From positions 1 through 49,161 of the forward strand of contig JAQXAF010000002.1 in the NCBI GenBank assembly GCA_029253085.1: a stretch of 49,161 nucleotides of DNA. The letters are read 5' to 3'. The stretch comes from Luminiphilus sp. GTDB taxonomy: Bacteria; Pseudomonadota; Gammaproteobacteria; Pseudomonadales; Halieaceae. This document shows positions 1 to 8,848 of this stretch, one piece after another (position 1 is the first letter of the stretch; every line of letters starts with the position of its first letter). The translations under genes were made by a program, and so were the position numbers. A model generated the notes under the pieces. That model did no database searches and was not told the DNA's origin. It saw nothing but the letters and a program-made list of their open reading frames with translations.

Positions 1-6
1 TGACAT
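1..6 (-). CDS. prs: Possible first codons of ribose-phosphate pyrophosphokinase (partial)
   Basis: On the minus strand an ATG at 6-4 is followed by TCA (Met-Ser) and the window then ends. A GAGG ribosome-binding motif lies about 8 bases upstream. In Pseudomonas-type genomes the order lolB-ispE-tRNA-Gln is followed by prs, whose product there begins Met-Ser. Only two codons are visible, so the name rests on gene order alone. Confidence 0.3.
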
Positions 7-41
7 GATCGACGCCTCGTTTTCCTGCAACTTCGGTTAGA

Positions 42-116
42 TGGCTGGGGTGGCAGGATTCGAACCTGCGAATGGCGGGATCAAAACCCGCTGCCTTGCC
101 ACTTGGCGACACCCCA
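42..116 (-). tRNA. tRNA-Gln (anticodon TTG)
   Basis: The reverse complement folds as a 75-nt cloverleaf including an encoded 3' CCA. The acceptor arm is TGGGGTG pairing with CACCCCA, the anticodon arm is GCGGG/CCCGC around the loop TTTTGAT, giving anticodon TTG (glutamine, CAA/CAG), and the T arm carries GGTTCGAATCC. It lies 7 bases after the ispE stop on the same strand, so it is probably co-transcribed with lolB-ispE and processed out, as in Pseudomonas. Confidence 0.96.
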
Positions 117-123
117 ATAAACG

Positions 124-966
124 TTAGTCGTACTCTGCAATAAACGGAGGCCTCTGGTTTATGCCTCTAGCGACTACCGGAGATAGTGCCTCCGGTACTT
201 TTGCCGCGATGGCCTTTGCTCGAGCTTGTGTATCCACTTGGGCGAATACGCAGGCTCCGCTGCCACTCATCATTGCAGGCGCTGATTTGCCGAGCAATTT
301 CAACGCGTTACGCACTTCGGGATGGCGCTTTTCAACAACTGCTTGTAAGTCATTGTGAACGCCCCCCTTAGAAGCGGCCGACATTGTGATCGGCGGTGTG
401 TTCCTTGTCAATTCTGGCGCACTAAAGATATCTGCTGTGCTGACATGGCAGCCGGGTCTGAGAATGACAAACCAGCTTTCAGCCAGTGTCATGGGGGTTA
501 ATATTTCGCCCGTGCCTTCCCCCCAGGCGCTGCGCCCTTGAACGAAGACCGGCACGTCTGCGCCGAGTTCAAGTCCCATGTTGGCGAGTGTCTCCTCAGT
601 GTGCCCAAGCCCAAGCAGGTGGTTGAGCGCTAGCAAGGTCGTTGCGGCGTTCGAGCTACCACCGCCTAAGCCCCCGCCCAAGGGGATATTTTTTTTAATA
701 GTAATACGCACCCCCCCCAGGCTGTGGGTTGTAGGCAGCAGCAGGCGCGCCGCGCGCAGAATCAGATTATGTTCTGGTGATACCCCCTCAAAAACAGTAT
801 CTAGAAAGCAACCTGGAGTGTCCTGGCGCTTAAAAGTCATTTCGTCGCCCCAATCAAGCAACTGAAAGATTGTTTGCAGATTGTGGCGGCCATCGGGTCG
901 ACGCCCAGTGACATGAAGAAATAAATTGAGTTTTGCCGGCGAGAGGCAGGTCAATGACGTTGTCAT
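124..966 (-). CDS. ispE: 4-diphosphocytidyl-2-C-methyl-D-erythritol kinase
   Basis: This cytosolic GHMP-family kinase phosphorylates CDP-methylerythritol with ATP in the MEP isoprenoid pathway. The 280-residue product shows the N-terminal SPAKLNLFL motif (catalytic Lys about residue 12), the glycine-rich ATP loop PLGGGLGGGSSNAA at about 95-108, and GADVPVF with the catalytic Asp at about 137. A longer reading frame exists, but the ATG at 966 overlaps the lolB stop as TAATG and gives the family's normal N-terminus. It is translationally coupled to lolB and followed by tRNA-Gln. Confidence 0.96.
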   Translation of the reverse strand: MTTSLTCLSPAKLNLFLHVTGRRPDGRHNLQTIFQLLDWGDEMTFKRQDTPGCFLDTVFEGVSPEHNLILRAARLLLPTTHSLGGVRITIKKNIPLGGGLGGGSSNAATTLLALNHLLGLGHTEETLANMGLELGADVPVFVQGRSAWGEGTGEILTPMTLAESWFVILRPGCHVSTADIFSAPELTRNTPPITMSAASKGGVHNDLQAVVEKRHPEVRNALKLLGKSAPAMMSGSGACVFAQVDTQARAKAIAAKVPEALSPVVARGINQRPPFIAEYD

Positions 967-1508
967 TACTGTCTTTCCTCGAAATCCCATGCCAGCACCA
1001 CCAGTCGAACGGATATATCGCCGCGATAAGCCTCAATTTTTCGGGGTAACTGCCAACCCTCGAGGATTTGCCATTGCGTAATTTTGACCTCCCAGTCAGC
1101 AGGGCTATCGGGATAACCCATGAGCCATGTACTGACTAAATTTAGAGGTAAGGTGGCCATGATCGCTTGGGCCTCACCGTTAAGCGGCAGTAAATCTAAA
1201 GGTTGTTGCACCCCTGCATCGATCCAAAACAGCCGCTCATCCTCGCGAAACACCTCAAGGGCGCCGGTTCCTAAAGGACCACTTAAACGGATGTGGTCAC
1301 GGGTCGCATTTGGGCGAGACCACTCTAGGTTAACCGTGCTGCCGCCGTTATCTGACTGGGTCACTGCGGCCTTACCCTGCAAGGACCAGCCAACGCTGTC
1401 CCGGGGCAGCCTTGGTGCAGTTAAACCATCGGTTACAGAGGGAGTTGCGCAGCCATTGAGCGCCAGAATAAACAGGACGCTAACGACTTTCAGCCCTTGT
1501 TTATTCAA
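966..1508 (-). CDS. lolB: Outer-membrane lipoprotein receptor LolB
   Basis: LolB accepts lipoproteins from periplasmic LolA and inserts them into the outer membrane. The product has a short signal peptide ending in the lipobox-like L-N-G-C, followed by an LolB-type beta domain; about 180 residues is near the usual 190-205. The best start is a TTG at 1508, which overlaps the TAA of the upstream TPR lipoprotein gene and has GGAAG upstream. An ATG at 1568 would add about 20 residues that do not look like a signal sequence and would overlap the neighbour by 68 bases. The stop overlaps the ispE start. Confidence 0.9.
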   Translation of the reverse strand: MNKQGLKVVSVLFILALNGCATPSVTDGLTAPRLPRDSVGWSLQGKAAVTQSDNGGSTVNLEWSRPNATRDHIRLSGPLGTGALEVFREDERLFWIDAGVQQPLDLLPLNGEAQAIMATLPLNLVSTWLMGYPDSPADWEVKITQWQILEGWQLPRKIEAYRGDISVRLVVLAWDFEERQ

Positions 1509-3279
1509 CAGCCGTGTCTTCCAGCAAGACGCCCAAGCGCTCGAGTGTTTGGGTAACATGGGTCGCATCGGGTTGTTGCTGCAGCGAGGCTCGCCAAATG
1601 GCTAGTGCGTCCTGTTCCTTTCCGGACACCCAAAGCACTTCTCCAAGATGCGCGGCCACTTCAGCGTCTGGAAAACGCGCATAGGCCTCCTTTAATAAAT
1701 CTGCAGCTTGTAAAAATCGGCCAAGCTTAAAGTACACCCAACCCAGGCTATCCAAAATTGCCGGCTCCCCGGGGGAAAGCGCTAAGGCTCTCTCAATTAA
1801 ATCGGCAGCCTCTTGATAACGACTGGTATGCACCGTCAACGTATAACCAAGAGCGTTGAGCGTTGTGGCATTGTTGGGTTTAAACATCAAAATAGCCCGC
1901 AGGTCATTTTCCATGCCCGCAATGTCACCCAGTATTTCAAAGGTCATGGCTCGGCCATAGAGCAGCGAGACAGATTCGGGGAACAGGTCTAGGGCCTCTG
2001 AGTAGACCGCAATCGCCAGCTCTTTCTCGTCGATTTCTCCGAGTAGCTCGGCTTCGAGGCCGTACAGCTGCTCGGCTTGCCCGGGATGATTTCTTCGTGT
2101 CCGTCTAAAGCCATCTTGGAAGTCTCGTGTGTCTCCGGCGTTAAGACGCAGCTCCGCCGCACGACGGACGGCATCAAAAAACTCTCTGCTGGGACCGACG
2201 CGATCATAAGAAATTATGGCATCGGCCTCTTCAAAACGATCTTCATAAACACGCCCCAGATAATAATATGCCTCGTCTGGGCGCTGACCCAGATCGACCA
2301 GAGCCCGAAGATTGGCGATCGCTGCGTCTAGTTGTTTTGCTTCGATTTCTATGAGTGCCAGCGAGAATAAATAGTCACCGTTTCTGGGGGAGAGAATCAG
2401 CAGAGCAGCAAACTGGTCACGAGCCTCATCATATTGCTCAGTGCTTGCAAGCAGGCGCGCAAACTGAAGGCGCAACGTTTCATTGTCGGGAGCACGCTTC
2501 AAAGCGGCGCGCATGCGCTTAAAGGGGCTGTTGTCTTTTTGGTCTAACTGGATCTGAGTCCAAAGCAATAGGGCTCGTTCTTCGTCGGGGCTTTCGATCA
2601 AAACAGGGTCGAGTACGTCGAGTGCTTTGCTAGGGGTGTTTTGAGCGCGGTACAAATAGGCTAGGGCAATAGCGATATCCTGATCCTCGGGCCAATCAAC
2701 GGCGAGGGATTCAATAGCCTCTGCGGTTCGTCTTTGCCGGTCAGGGCCCAGCTTATCCCACGAGACCATGAGTGCGGGTGCATTAATTCTAGAACCGCGT
2801 TCCTTCGCGGTTCGTGCAAAGACAAGTGCGCGCTCAGGCTGCCCTGCGCGAATAAGTAAGCCCATGGCGGTAACGGCTGCTGCGCCATCATCGCTGTCTT
2901 GATCAGAAAGCCTCATGGACAACACGAGGGCATGACGGTCATTCTGTCGAAATTCGGCCAGTCGCAGCGCTCGACGAGTCAACTCGGGGTCCTGAAGCTG
3001 CATGGCTTGACGAGTCAGGATTTCGAGAGCTTCATCGAGGCGTCGTTGACGCAAAAGAAATTCTGCTTGCAGCAAAGGGTAAAGGCTGGCAGCGGGAATC
3101 GGAGTTTCAGGCGGGCTCTCAACGCTTGCAACTGATCCTGCCTTCTCAGGCATAGGCGTGTCGCCGGCCGTTTCCTGCTGGGATTCGGGGGGCGTGATAG
3201 TCCCGGGTAAGGTCGACTGGCAGGCAGTGAGGAGTAACAAGACCCCCAATGGCATTGCGATGGTGTGAAATTTATTCAT
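1501..3279 (-). CDS. Tetratricopeptide-repeat lipoprotein
   Basis: The roughly 592-residue product starts at MNKFHT (ATG at 3279) with a signal peptide and lipobox L-T-A-C at about residues 17-20, so it is a predicted lipoprotein. The rest is alpha-helical TPR repeats; clear TPR signatures (ALGYTLTVHTSRYQEA, LDSLGWVYFKLGRFLQAA) lie in the C-terminal third. Its place before lolB and divergent from hemA matches a TPR protein next to lolB in Pseudomonas. Its function is not known to me; a scaffold or partner in outer-membrane biogenesis is inference. An in-frame upstream extension of 51 codons runs into the hemA promoter and is unlikely to be translated. Confidence 0.85.
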   Translation of the reverse strand: MNKFHTIAMPLGVLLLLTACQSTLPGTITPPESQQETAGDTPMPEKAGSVASVESPPETPIPAASLYPLLQAEFLLRQRRLDEALEILTRQAMQLQDPELTRRALRLAEFRQNDRHALVLSMRLSDQDSDDGAAAVTAMGLLIRAGQPERALVFARTAKERGSRINAPALMVSWDKLGPDRQRRTAEAIESLAVDWPEDQDIAIALAYLYRAQNTPSKALDVLDPVLIESPDEERALLLWTQIQLDQKDNSPFKRMRAALKRAPDNETLRLQFARLLASTEQYDEARDQFAALLILSPRNGDYLFSLALIEIEAKQLDAAIANLRALVDLGQRPDEAYYYLGRVYEDRFEEADAIISYDRVGPSREFFDAVRRAAELRLNAGDTRDFQDGFRRTRRNHPGQAEQLYGLEAELLGEIDEKELAIAVYSEALDLFPESVSLLYGRAMTFEILGDIAGMENDLRAILMFKPNNATTLNALGYTLTVHTSRYQEAADLIERALALSPGEPAILDSLGWVYFKLGRFLQAADLLKEAYARFPDAEVAAHLGEVLWVSGKEQDALAIWRASLQQQPDATHVTQTLERLGVLLEDTAVE

Positions 3280-3357
3280 CATGCAGCAATGATGACACAG
3301 CCGCGAAGCCAAACCCATTAGAGAGGCATCTTTATACGCTGCAGTCTGTATGTCTTC

Positions 3358-3366
3358 TGCTATTAT
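3358..3366 (+). promoter_or_regulatory. Candidate hemA promoter (extended -10)
   Basis: The sequence TGC TATTAT is an extended -10 with five of six consensus bases. I see no convincing -35 at the right distance. Transcription would start near 3373, about 15 bases before the likely hemA start. Confidence 0.4.
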
Positions 3367-3387
3367 AGGGCCTCGAAATGACAAAAA

Positions 3388-4707
3388 TTGCGCCCTGTGT
3401 TTCAAGAACTGATTGCTGTTGGCATTAATCACGACTCAGCGACTCTCGATATAAGAGAGCGGGTGTCCTTTGCCCCCGAAAACATAGCAATGGCTTTAGG
3501 CAGCGCTCTCGCTACGGCACCGATTACTGAAGCGGTCATACTCTCGACGTGTAACAGAACGGAAATTTATGGCGTGATCCCCACCTCCGGCGATCCGCTC
3601 AGTGCCAGCGAAGCGCTAGTGAGTTGGGTCACTGAACACCACGGATTGCCGACCGAAGCATTATCTACCTGTACTTATCGACACCATGGGAAGCAGGCGC
3701 TTACGCACCTTGTGCGGGTTGCTGCTGGGCTGAATTCTATGGTGTTGGGGGAGCCTCAGATTTTCGGGCAACTCAAGTCTGCTTTTGCTGTCGCTGAGGA
3801 GGCCGGTGCCGTTGGTAGTCGGTTGCAACGATTGTTTCCTGAGGCTTTTAGGATTGCTAAAAAGGTAAGAACGGATACTGCGATCGGAGAGAACCCGGTA
3901 TCCGTCGCATATGCATCAGTCGATTTAGCCGGCCACATTTTTTCCAATCTTTCGAAGCGCACGGCGTTGTTGCTCGGGGCTGGTGAAACTATCGAGTTGG
4001 TGGCGCGGCATCTTTGCGATGCGGGTTTGGGAAATTTAATCATTGCGAATCGGACATTGGCGCGCGCAGAGTCTCTGGCGCAGCAGTTTGATGCCAGTGC
4101 TGTCATGCTGGCCGATGTCCCTGACAGGCTTCCCGATGCAGATATCGTCATCAGCTCAACGGCGAGCCAACTGCCGATCTTGGGTAAAGGCGCCGTTGAG
4201 CGCGCGCTGCGTCAGCGGCATTTTCGGCCAATGCTCCTCATTGACCTTGCCGTGCCAAGGGATATCGAACCCGAGGTGTCTGAACTTTCCGATATTTATT
4301 TGTATTCTGTCGATGACTTGAAAGATGTCATCGCTGAAAACTTGAGGCTGCGGGCAAGTGAAGCCAATAAAGCTGATGGCATCATTAATGAAGGTGTCGT
4401 CGGTGTTGAGGAAGATTTTCGGGGGCGGCAGTCTGCCGATGTGGTGCGAACCTTCCGCGAATCGGCATTGGCAATTCAAGAGGTCGAGCTCGCCAAGGCG
4501 ATAAGGTCAGTAGAGCGCGGGGAAACCCCTGAAGAGGTGATAAGACGCTTGGCTCGAGACTTAACTAATAAGCTTATCCACGCGCCAACCGCGGGTTTGC
4601 GCCAGATAGCGCGTGAGGGCGATGACGGACAGGTCACGCGAGCCAAGGCTTTGCTGGGCCTGGGTGAAAATTTGCCCGCTGAAGACGAAAATCCCACGCT
4701 GCAGTGA
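3388..4707 (+). CDS. hemA: Glutamyl-tRNA reductase
   Basis: This enzyme reduces glutamyl-tRNA(Glu) to glutamate-1-semialdehyde with NADPH, the first committed step of C5-pathway tetrapyrrole synthesis. The 439-residue product has the GINHDSA N-terminal motif, the catalytic cysteine in [10 protein letters not shown] (about Cys55), an NADPH-binding LLLGAGE segment and the C-terminal dimerisation helix. The start is uncertain: TTG at 3388 gives MRPVFQ, and GTG at 3397 gives [11 protein letters not shown], closer to the family's usual short N-terminus. No clear Shine-Dalgarno decides. The stop overlaps prfA by 4 bases (GTGA). Confidence 0.95.
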   Translation: MRPVFQELIAVGINHDSATLDIRERVSFAPENIAMALGSALATAPITEAVILSTCNRTEIYGVIPTSGDPLSASEALVSWVTEHHGLPTEALSTCTYRHHGKQALTHLVRVAAGLNSMVLGEPQIFGQLKSAFAVAEEAGAVGSRLQRLFPEAFRIAKKVRTDTAIGENPVSVAYASVDLAGHIFSNLSKRTALLLGAGETIELVARHLCDAGLGNLIIANRTLARAESLAQQFDASAVMLADVPDRLPDADIVISSTASQLPILGKGAVERALRQRHFRPMLLIDLAVPRDIEPEVSELSDIYLYSVDDLKDVIAENLRLRASEANKADGIINEGVVGVEEDFRGRQSADVVRTFRESALAIQEVELAKAIRSVERGETPEEVIRRLARDLTNKLIHAPTAGLRQIAREGDDGQVTRAKALLGLGENLPAEDENPTLQ

Positions 4708-5792
4708 AAAGTTCTTTAACCGCTAAGTTAGCCAGCCTTGTCGACAGGCACGAGGAAGTGGCAGCCCTACTGGGCGATCCAGAAACCGCTGACGATACGA
4801 ATCGATTTCGGGAGTTATCCCGTGAATATTCGCAACTTGATGAAGTTGTTGTGGCATTCACGGCATACTGTTCAGCAGAAGCTGATGTCGAAGCAGCCCA
4901 AGAAATGCTCTCAGATTCTGATCCAGAACTGCGCGAGATGGCTGCTGATGAGCTTTCCGTTTCGGCTGAGTTGATGGCTAAGATCGAATCAGATCTGCAG
5001 GTGCTGTTGCTCCCACGGGACAAGCGAGACAGTAACAACGTCTATTTGGAGATCAGGGCGGGCACGGGGGGTGACGAGGCAGCTATTTTTTCTGGAGATC
5101 TGTTTCGCATGTATAGCCGCTACGCGGAAAGTAAGGGTTGGCGGCTGGAAACTATCTCTGATCGCGCTGGAGATCATGGTGGCTTTAAGGAAATTATTTC
5201 TCGGGTGGTCGGTAACGATGTTTATGCCTATCTAAAATTTGAGTCGGGTGCACACCGGGTTCAACGAGTTCCTGAAACCGAGTCCCAAGGGAGAATTCAC
5301 ACGTCGGCTTGCACTGTTGCGGTCATGGCGGAGCCCGATGACGTCGAGGCGATTGATATCCGCAAGGAAGATTTGCGCATTGATACGTTTCGATCTTCAG
5401 GTGCCGGTGGGCAACACGTTAACACCACAGATTCTGCTGTTCGGATTACACACTTACCAACGGGCGTGGTCGTAGAGTGCCAAGATGAGCGCTCGCAACA
5501 TAAAAATCGCGCCCGGGCCATGTCATTACTCTCGGCCCGCCTTTTAACGGCTGCCGAAGACAAAGCGCACAGTGAGCAGGCAGCAGAACGTCGCAACCTT
5601 GTCGGCAGTGGTGATCGGTCAGAACGTATCCGGACCTATAACTTTCCTCAGGGCCGTGTGACCGACCATCGCATTAATTTAACCCTCTACAAACTTGATG
5701 AGATTGTTCAAGGCCAGCTCGATGCGCTGGTACAACCGTTGCGGACCGAGCATCAGGCGGATCTATTGGCTGCTCTCGGTTCTGCTGAGTGA
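4704..5792 (+). CDS. prfA: Peptide chain release factor 1
   Basis: RF1 recognises UAA and UAG in the ribosomal A site and triggers peptidyl-tRNA hydrolysis. The 362-residue product shows the codon-reading tripeptide in PET (about 190-192, the RF1-type PxT) and the GGQ hydrolysis motif at about 235-237, the Gln being the PrmC methylation target. The GTG start overlaps the hemA stop, and the stop overlaps prmC as GTGA, so hemA-prfA-prmC-moeB are tightly coupled, the order known from enterics and pseudomonads. Confidence 0.98.
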   Translation: MKSSLTAKLASLVDRHEEVAALLGDPETADDTNRFRELSREYSQLDEVVVAFTAYCSAEADVEAAQEMLSDSDPELREMAADELSVSAELMAKIESDLQVLLLPRDKRDSNNVYLEIRAGTGGDEAAIFSGDLFRMYSRYAESKGWRLETISDRAGDHGGFKEIISRVVGNDVYAYLKFESGAHRVQRVPETESQGRIHTSACTVAVMAEPDDVEAIDIRKEDLRIDTFRSSGAGGQHVNTTDSAVRITHLPTGVVVECQDERSQHKNRARAMSLLSARLLTAAEDKAHSEQAAERRNLVGSGDRSERIRTYNFPQGRVTDHRINLTLYKLDEIVQGQLDALVQPLRTEHQADLLAALGSAE

Positions 5793-6604
5793 CCACCCTT
5801 CAGACTCTCGTCAGAGAGTCACCTTTGCCTCGAAACGAGTCAGAAATATTACTTTTTTATGCCTTCAAATGTGATCGCAGTTGGTTGTATACCCACGGTG
5901 GCGATCAGGTTGAGGGGCCTCAGGTGGCGCAATTTTTAGAGCTGTTGGTGCGGCGGCAGTCAGGTGAACCCTTGGCCTATATTCTAGGTCAATGGGAGTT
6001 CTGGTCTTTGCGCCTTAAGGTTACCCCAGATGTACTGATTCCAAGAGTGGATACAGAATTGCTCGTTCAGTGGGCAGTGGCGTTGCTTCCAGAACATCCA
6101 AAGCAACGTTGCCTAGATTTGGGCACGGGCAGCGGGGCCGTGGCTTTGGCGGTTAAGCACGAATTACCCAGTAGTAAAGTAACTGCTGTCGATTTGAGTG
6201 GGCCGGCTTTAAACGTGGCGCGAGCTAACGGAGAGCAATTGCAGTTGGAGGTCGAATGGCTACTGGGTTCTTGGTTTGAGCCCGTGCTGGCACGCCACTT
6301 TGATCTCGTCGTGGCGAATCCACCCTACATACGCGAGGCCGATGAACACCTTCGTCAGGGGGATCTCCCTGCAGAGCCCAATATGGCGCTAACATCGGGC
6401 ATTGATGGGTTGCAGGCGCTGCGACAGTTGATCGCCGATGGTCAACCTTTGCTAGAGCCTGGGGGCTGGATGCTGCTTGAGCACGGTTGGGATCAGGGAG
6501 CTGAGGTACGAGACCTTATGAAGGTCCACGGTTGGCGGTCTGTTGAAACGCGGCGTGATCTCGCGGGGCGTGAGCGGGTGACGGGAGGTCATAGGCCTTT
6601 ATGA
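5789..6604 (+). CDS. prmC: Release factor glutamine methyltransferase
   Basis: PrmC uses S-adenosylmethionine to methylate the Gln of the GGQ motif of RF1 and RF2. The 271-residue product has an N-terminal helical substrate domain, the SAM-binding [12 protein letters not shown] motif and the NPPY signature at about 177-180, which positions the glutamine amide. It starts with GTG inside the prfA stop, which pairs enzyme and substrate in one transcript, and its stop overlaps the moeB ATG by 4 bases. Confidence 0.97.
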   Translation: MTTLQTLVRESPLPRNESEILLFYAFKCDRSWLYTHGGDQVEGPQVAQFLELLVRRQSGEPLAYILGQWEFWSLRLKVTPDVLIPRVDTELLVQWAVALLPEHPKQRCLDLGTGSGAVALAVKHELPSSKVTAVDLSGPALNVARANGEQLQLEVEWLLGSWFEPVLARHFDLVVANPPYIREADEHLRQGDLPAEPNMALTSGIDGLQALRQLIADGQPLLEPGGWMLLEHGWDQGAEVRDLMKVHGWRSVETRRDLAGRERVTGGHRPL

Positions 6605-7359
6605 ACAACAGCGAACTTGAACGGTATTCGCGGCAACTGCTGGTGCCGGGTTTTGAACTGGAGGGCCAAGAAGTTTTAAGTTCGGCATCGGTTCTTATTG
6701 TGGGGTGTGGTGGTTTAGGCGCCTTGGCCGCCCAATACTTAGCCGCTGCCGGCATAGGCCGCTTGGCTCTGGTCGACCCCGATCGCATTGAACTGAGTAA
6801 TTTGCCGCGCCAGATTGCCTATATCGAGGATGACGTTGGACGGTTTAAGGCAGAGGCGCTAGCTGAGCGATTGGGCCGCATGAACAGTACAGTGACCGTA
6901 ACGCATCATCCAATATCCTTTGACGAAACTTCGGGGTCTTCGCTGTTAACGGCAATCGATGCCGTGGTGGATGGAACGGATAGCCAGGCCACAAGATTGG
7001 TCATTGATCGTTTAACTGCACAAAAGGCTCTGCCGTGGTTTATGGGTGCCGCGGTGCAAATGGCGGGGCAAAATATTGCCTTTACTGGGTCGCGAGATGA
7101 GGGCTGTTACCACTGTTTGGCACCGCAGCAAACGAGTGAAGCGGCCGGGGGCTGCGCAACCCTGGGTATTTTAGGGCCGGTTGTGGCGACGGTTGCACTG
7201 CGTCAGGTTTTGGATGTTCTCGGGGCCCTGACCGGCGTTGCTAAGGTGCCATGGGGAAGGCTACGTCAATATGACTTTAGGACCGATACAACGGCGTCAC
7301 TGCCTCTGCCAAAACGAGCTGGCTGTAGGGTGTGCGACCCCGATGTAAACACCCGATAG
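6601..7359 (+). CDS. moeB: MoeB/ThiF-family adenylyltransferase
   Basis: This E1-like enzyme adenylates the C-terminal glycine of a small sulfur carrier (MoaD or ThiS) for molybdopterin or thiamine synthesis. The 252-residue product has the nucleotide-binding VGCGGLG at about 35-40, the ELSNLPRQ motif, and two Cys-x-x-Cys pairs at about 169/172 and 242/245 that normally bind zinc. No sulfur-carrier gene is in the window, so MoeB versus ThiF cannot be settled by context; the position behind hemA-prfA-prmC favours MoeB. Confidence 0.88.
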   Translation: MNNSELERYSRQLLVPGFELEGQEVLSSASVLIVGCGGLGALAAQYLAAAGIGRLALVDPDRIELSNLPRQIAYIEDDVGRFKAEALAERLGRMNSTVTVTHHPISFDETSGSSLLTAIDAVVDGTDSQATRLVIDRLTAQKALPWFMGAAVQMAGQNIAFTGSRDEGCYHCLAPQQTSEAAGGCATLGILGPVVATVALRQVLDVLGALTGVAKVPWGRLRQYDFRTDTTASLPLPKRAGCRVCDPDVNTR

Positions 7360-7377
7360 CAATAACCGAGGGCCACC

Positions 7378-8763
7378 TTATTCGGCGGCGGCGCTTGGTA
7401 GCTCCCGACGTAGAATCACCCATATTCTGGCGCCGATCAATACGGTGCACACGCTGATCCCCGTAATGGTTGCGTACCAGAAGCCTGCGGCGCCGTCGTT
7501 TGGATTATCGGGCAGCTCTATTCCTAACCACCAGCCCAGTGGCAGGGCGACTAGCCAGTAAGACACGACCATCATAATAAAGGGGAACTGAGTTTCTTTA
7601 TAAGCGCGCAAGATGAAGGAGCCTACAATTTGGGCACCGTCAATGAGAATGAAAAATGCTGACAGAGTCAGTAGCCGCGTTGCCAGCACTTGAATATCGG
7701 GCGCATCGGTGTAGATGCCAATAATTGCGCCAGGAAAGCTCAACAAGATAAGCATAGTTCCCAGCGCCACCAAGGCAGAGATGGCCCCTCCCACAATCAT
7801 CGCGCGATAAATACCCTCACGCCAGCCCGCGCCAATAGCATGACCAATGCGGGTTGACATGGCGGTGCCTATCGCCAGCATGGGTATATAAAACAAATCC
7901 CATATATTAAACGCGATCTGATGCGATGAAATGGCGGTATCGCCTAAGCTTGCAACCAACAGGGCGATGACACTAAAGACGCCCATTTCCAGAAAAAAGG
8001 TGAGGCCAATGGGTGCACCTACGGACAAAATTTCACGGATTTTAATCCAGTCGGGGGCGACAGGTTTCCACTCGGGAAGATAAAGCTGAATTTTCTTGCT
8101 GCGCAATACATAAGCGCCAATCAGAAAAACGCTCAACCACATAGAGATTGCCGTCGCGATACCGCAGCCCTTTGCGCCAAGTTCTGGAGCGCCCCACTCA
8201 CCGAATATAAAGGCGTAGTTAAGGGGGACATTTACCAAAAAGCCCGCGACAGCGGCGAAGGCAAAGGGTTGTGTAATACCCAAGCCCTGAGTGTGATACC
8301 GCAGAGCTTGAAAGATGGCGGTTGCCGGCATGCCCAAGGCAACCATTTGCGCATAATCGAGAGCGAGTTGCCTCGTCGTGGGGTTTAGCCCTAACAAGTC
8401 CAAAATGGGGCCCGCGTACCAAATCGCCGGGCTTAGGGTCAGGCCGAGAAATACGGCGACCCAGAGAGATTGGGGCAACTGCTGACGGATTTTCTCAATC
8501 CGACCGCCGCCAAAGTCTTGAGCCACGATTGTGGCGGTGGCAAATATCGTGCCTAGGATGAGGAGGTAGACCGGCAGCCAAATATTGATGCCGATGGAAA
8601 TTGCCGCAAGATCCTGTTCACCATAGCGGGCGGCCATGATGGTATCGACGACACCAGTACCCATTTGGGCGCTCTGGGCAATAAATAACGGAAAAGCAAA
8701 GCGCAGCAATTGCCGCATTTCTCGCCGGAAGAGCGTAACTGTCATTAATTTTGCTGCAGCCAA
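7378..8763 (-). CDS. norM: MATE-family multidrug efflux transporter
   Basis: The 461-residue product is predicted to have 12 membrane helices in two pseudo-repeats, with the N-terminal FPLFIAQSAQMGTGVVDTIMA region typical of NorM-like MATE proteins that exchange Na+ or H+ for cationic compounds. The best start is TTG at 8763, preceded by a strong AAGGAGG 9 bases away; an ATG at 8745 would be seven codons shorter. It is divergent from rhlB across an inverted-repeat promoter region. The actual substrate cannot be read from sequence. Confidence 0.88.
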   Translation of the reverse strand: MAAAKLMTVTLFRREMRQLLRFAFPLFIAQSAQMGTGVVDTIMAARYGEQDLAAISIGINIWLPVYLLILGTIFATATIVAQDFGGGRIEKIRQQLPQSLWVAVFLGLTLSPAIWYAGPILDLLGLNPTTRQLALDYAQMVALGMPATAIFQALRYHTQGLGITQPFAFAAVAGFLVNVPLNYAFIFGEWGAPELGAKGCGIATAISMWLSVFLIGAYVLRSKKIQLYLPEWKPVAPDWIKIREILSVGAPIGLTFFLEMGVFSVIALLVASLGDTAISSHQIAFNIWDLFYIPMLAIGTAMSTRIGHAIGAGWREGIYRAMIVGGAISALVALGTMLILLSFPGAIIGIYTDAPDIQVLATRLLTLSAFFILIDGAQIVGSFILRAYKETQFPFIMMVVSYWLVALPLGWWLGIELPDNPNDGAAGFWYATITGISVCTVLIGARIWVILRRELPSAAAE

Positions 8764-8788
8764 TTTGAGGTGCCTCCTTAGCCTGCAT

Positions 8789-8818
8789 AATTTAGCACGG
8801 CTTAAGCTGTGCTAGACT
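8789..8818. promoter_or_regulatory. Divergent promoters over a 22-bp inverted repeat (norM/rhlB)
   Basis: An almost perfect inverted repeat spans 8793-8814: arms begin TAGCAC and end GTGCTA around a CTTAAG centre, with one mismatched pair. Each arm ends in TGCTA, which forms an extended -10 reading outward: TGC TAGACT on the plus strand (-10 at 8813-8818) toward rhlB and TGC TAAATT on the minus strand (-10 at 8794-8789) toward norM. The -35 region of each promoter falls on the other's -10, so the two would compete. Confidence 0.5.
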
Positions 8819-8848
8819 CCCCCACCGCATATTTTACTGAGTTCAATT

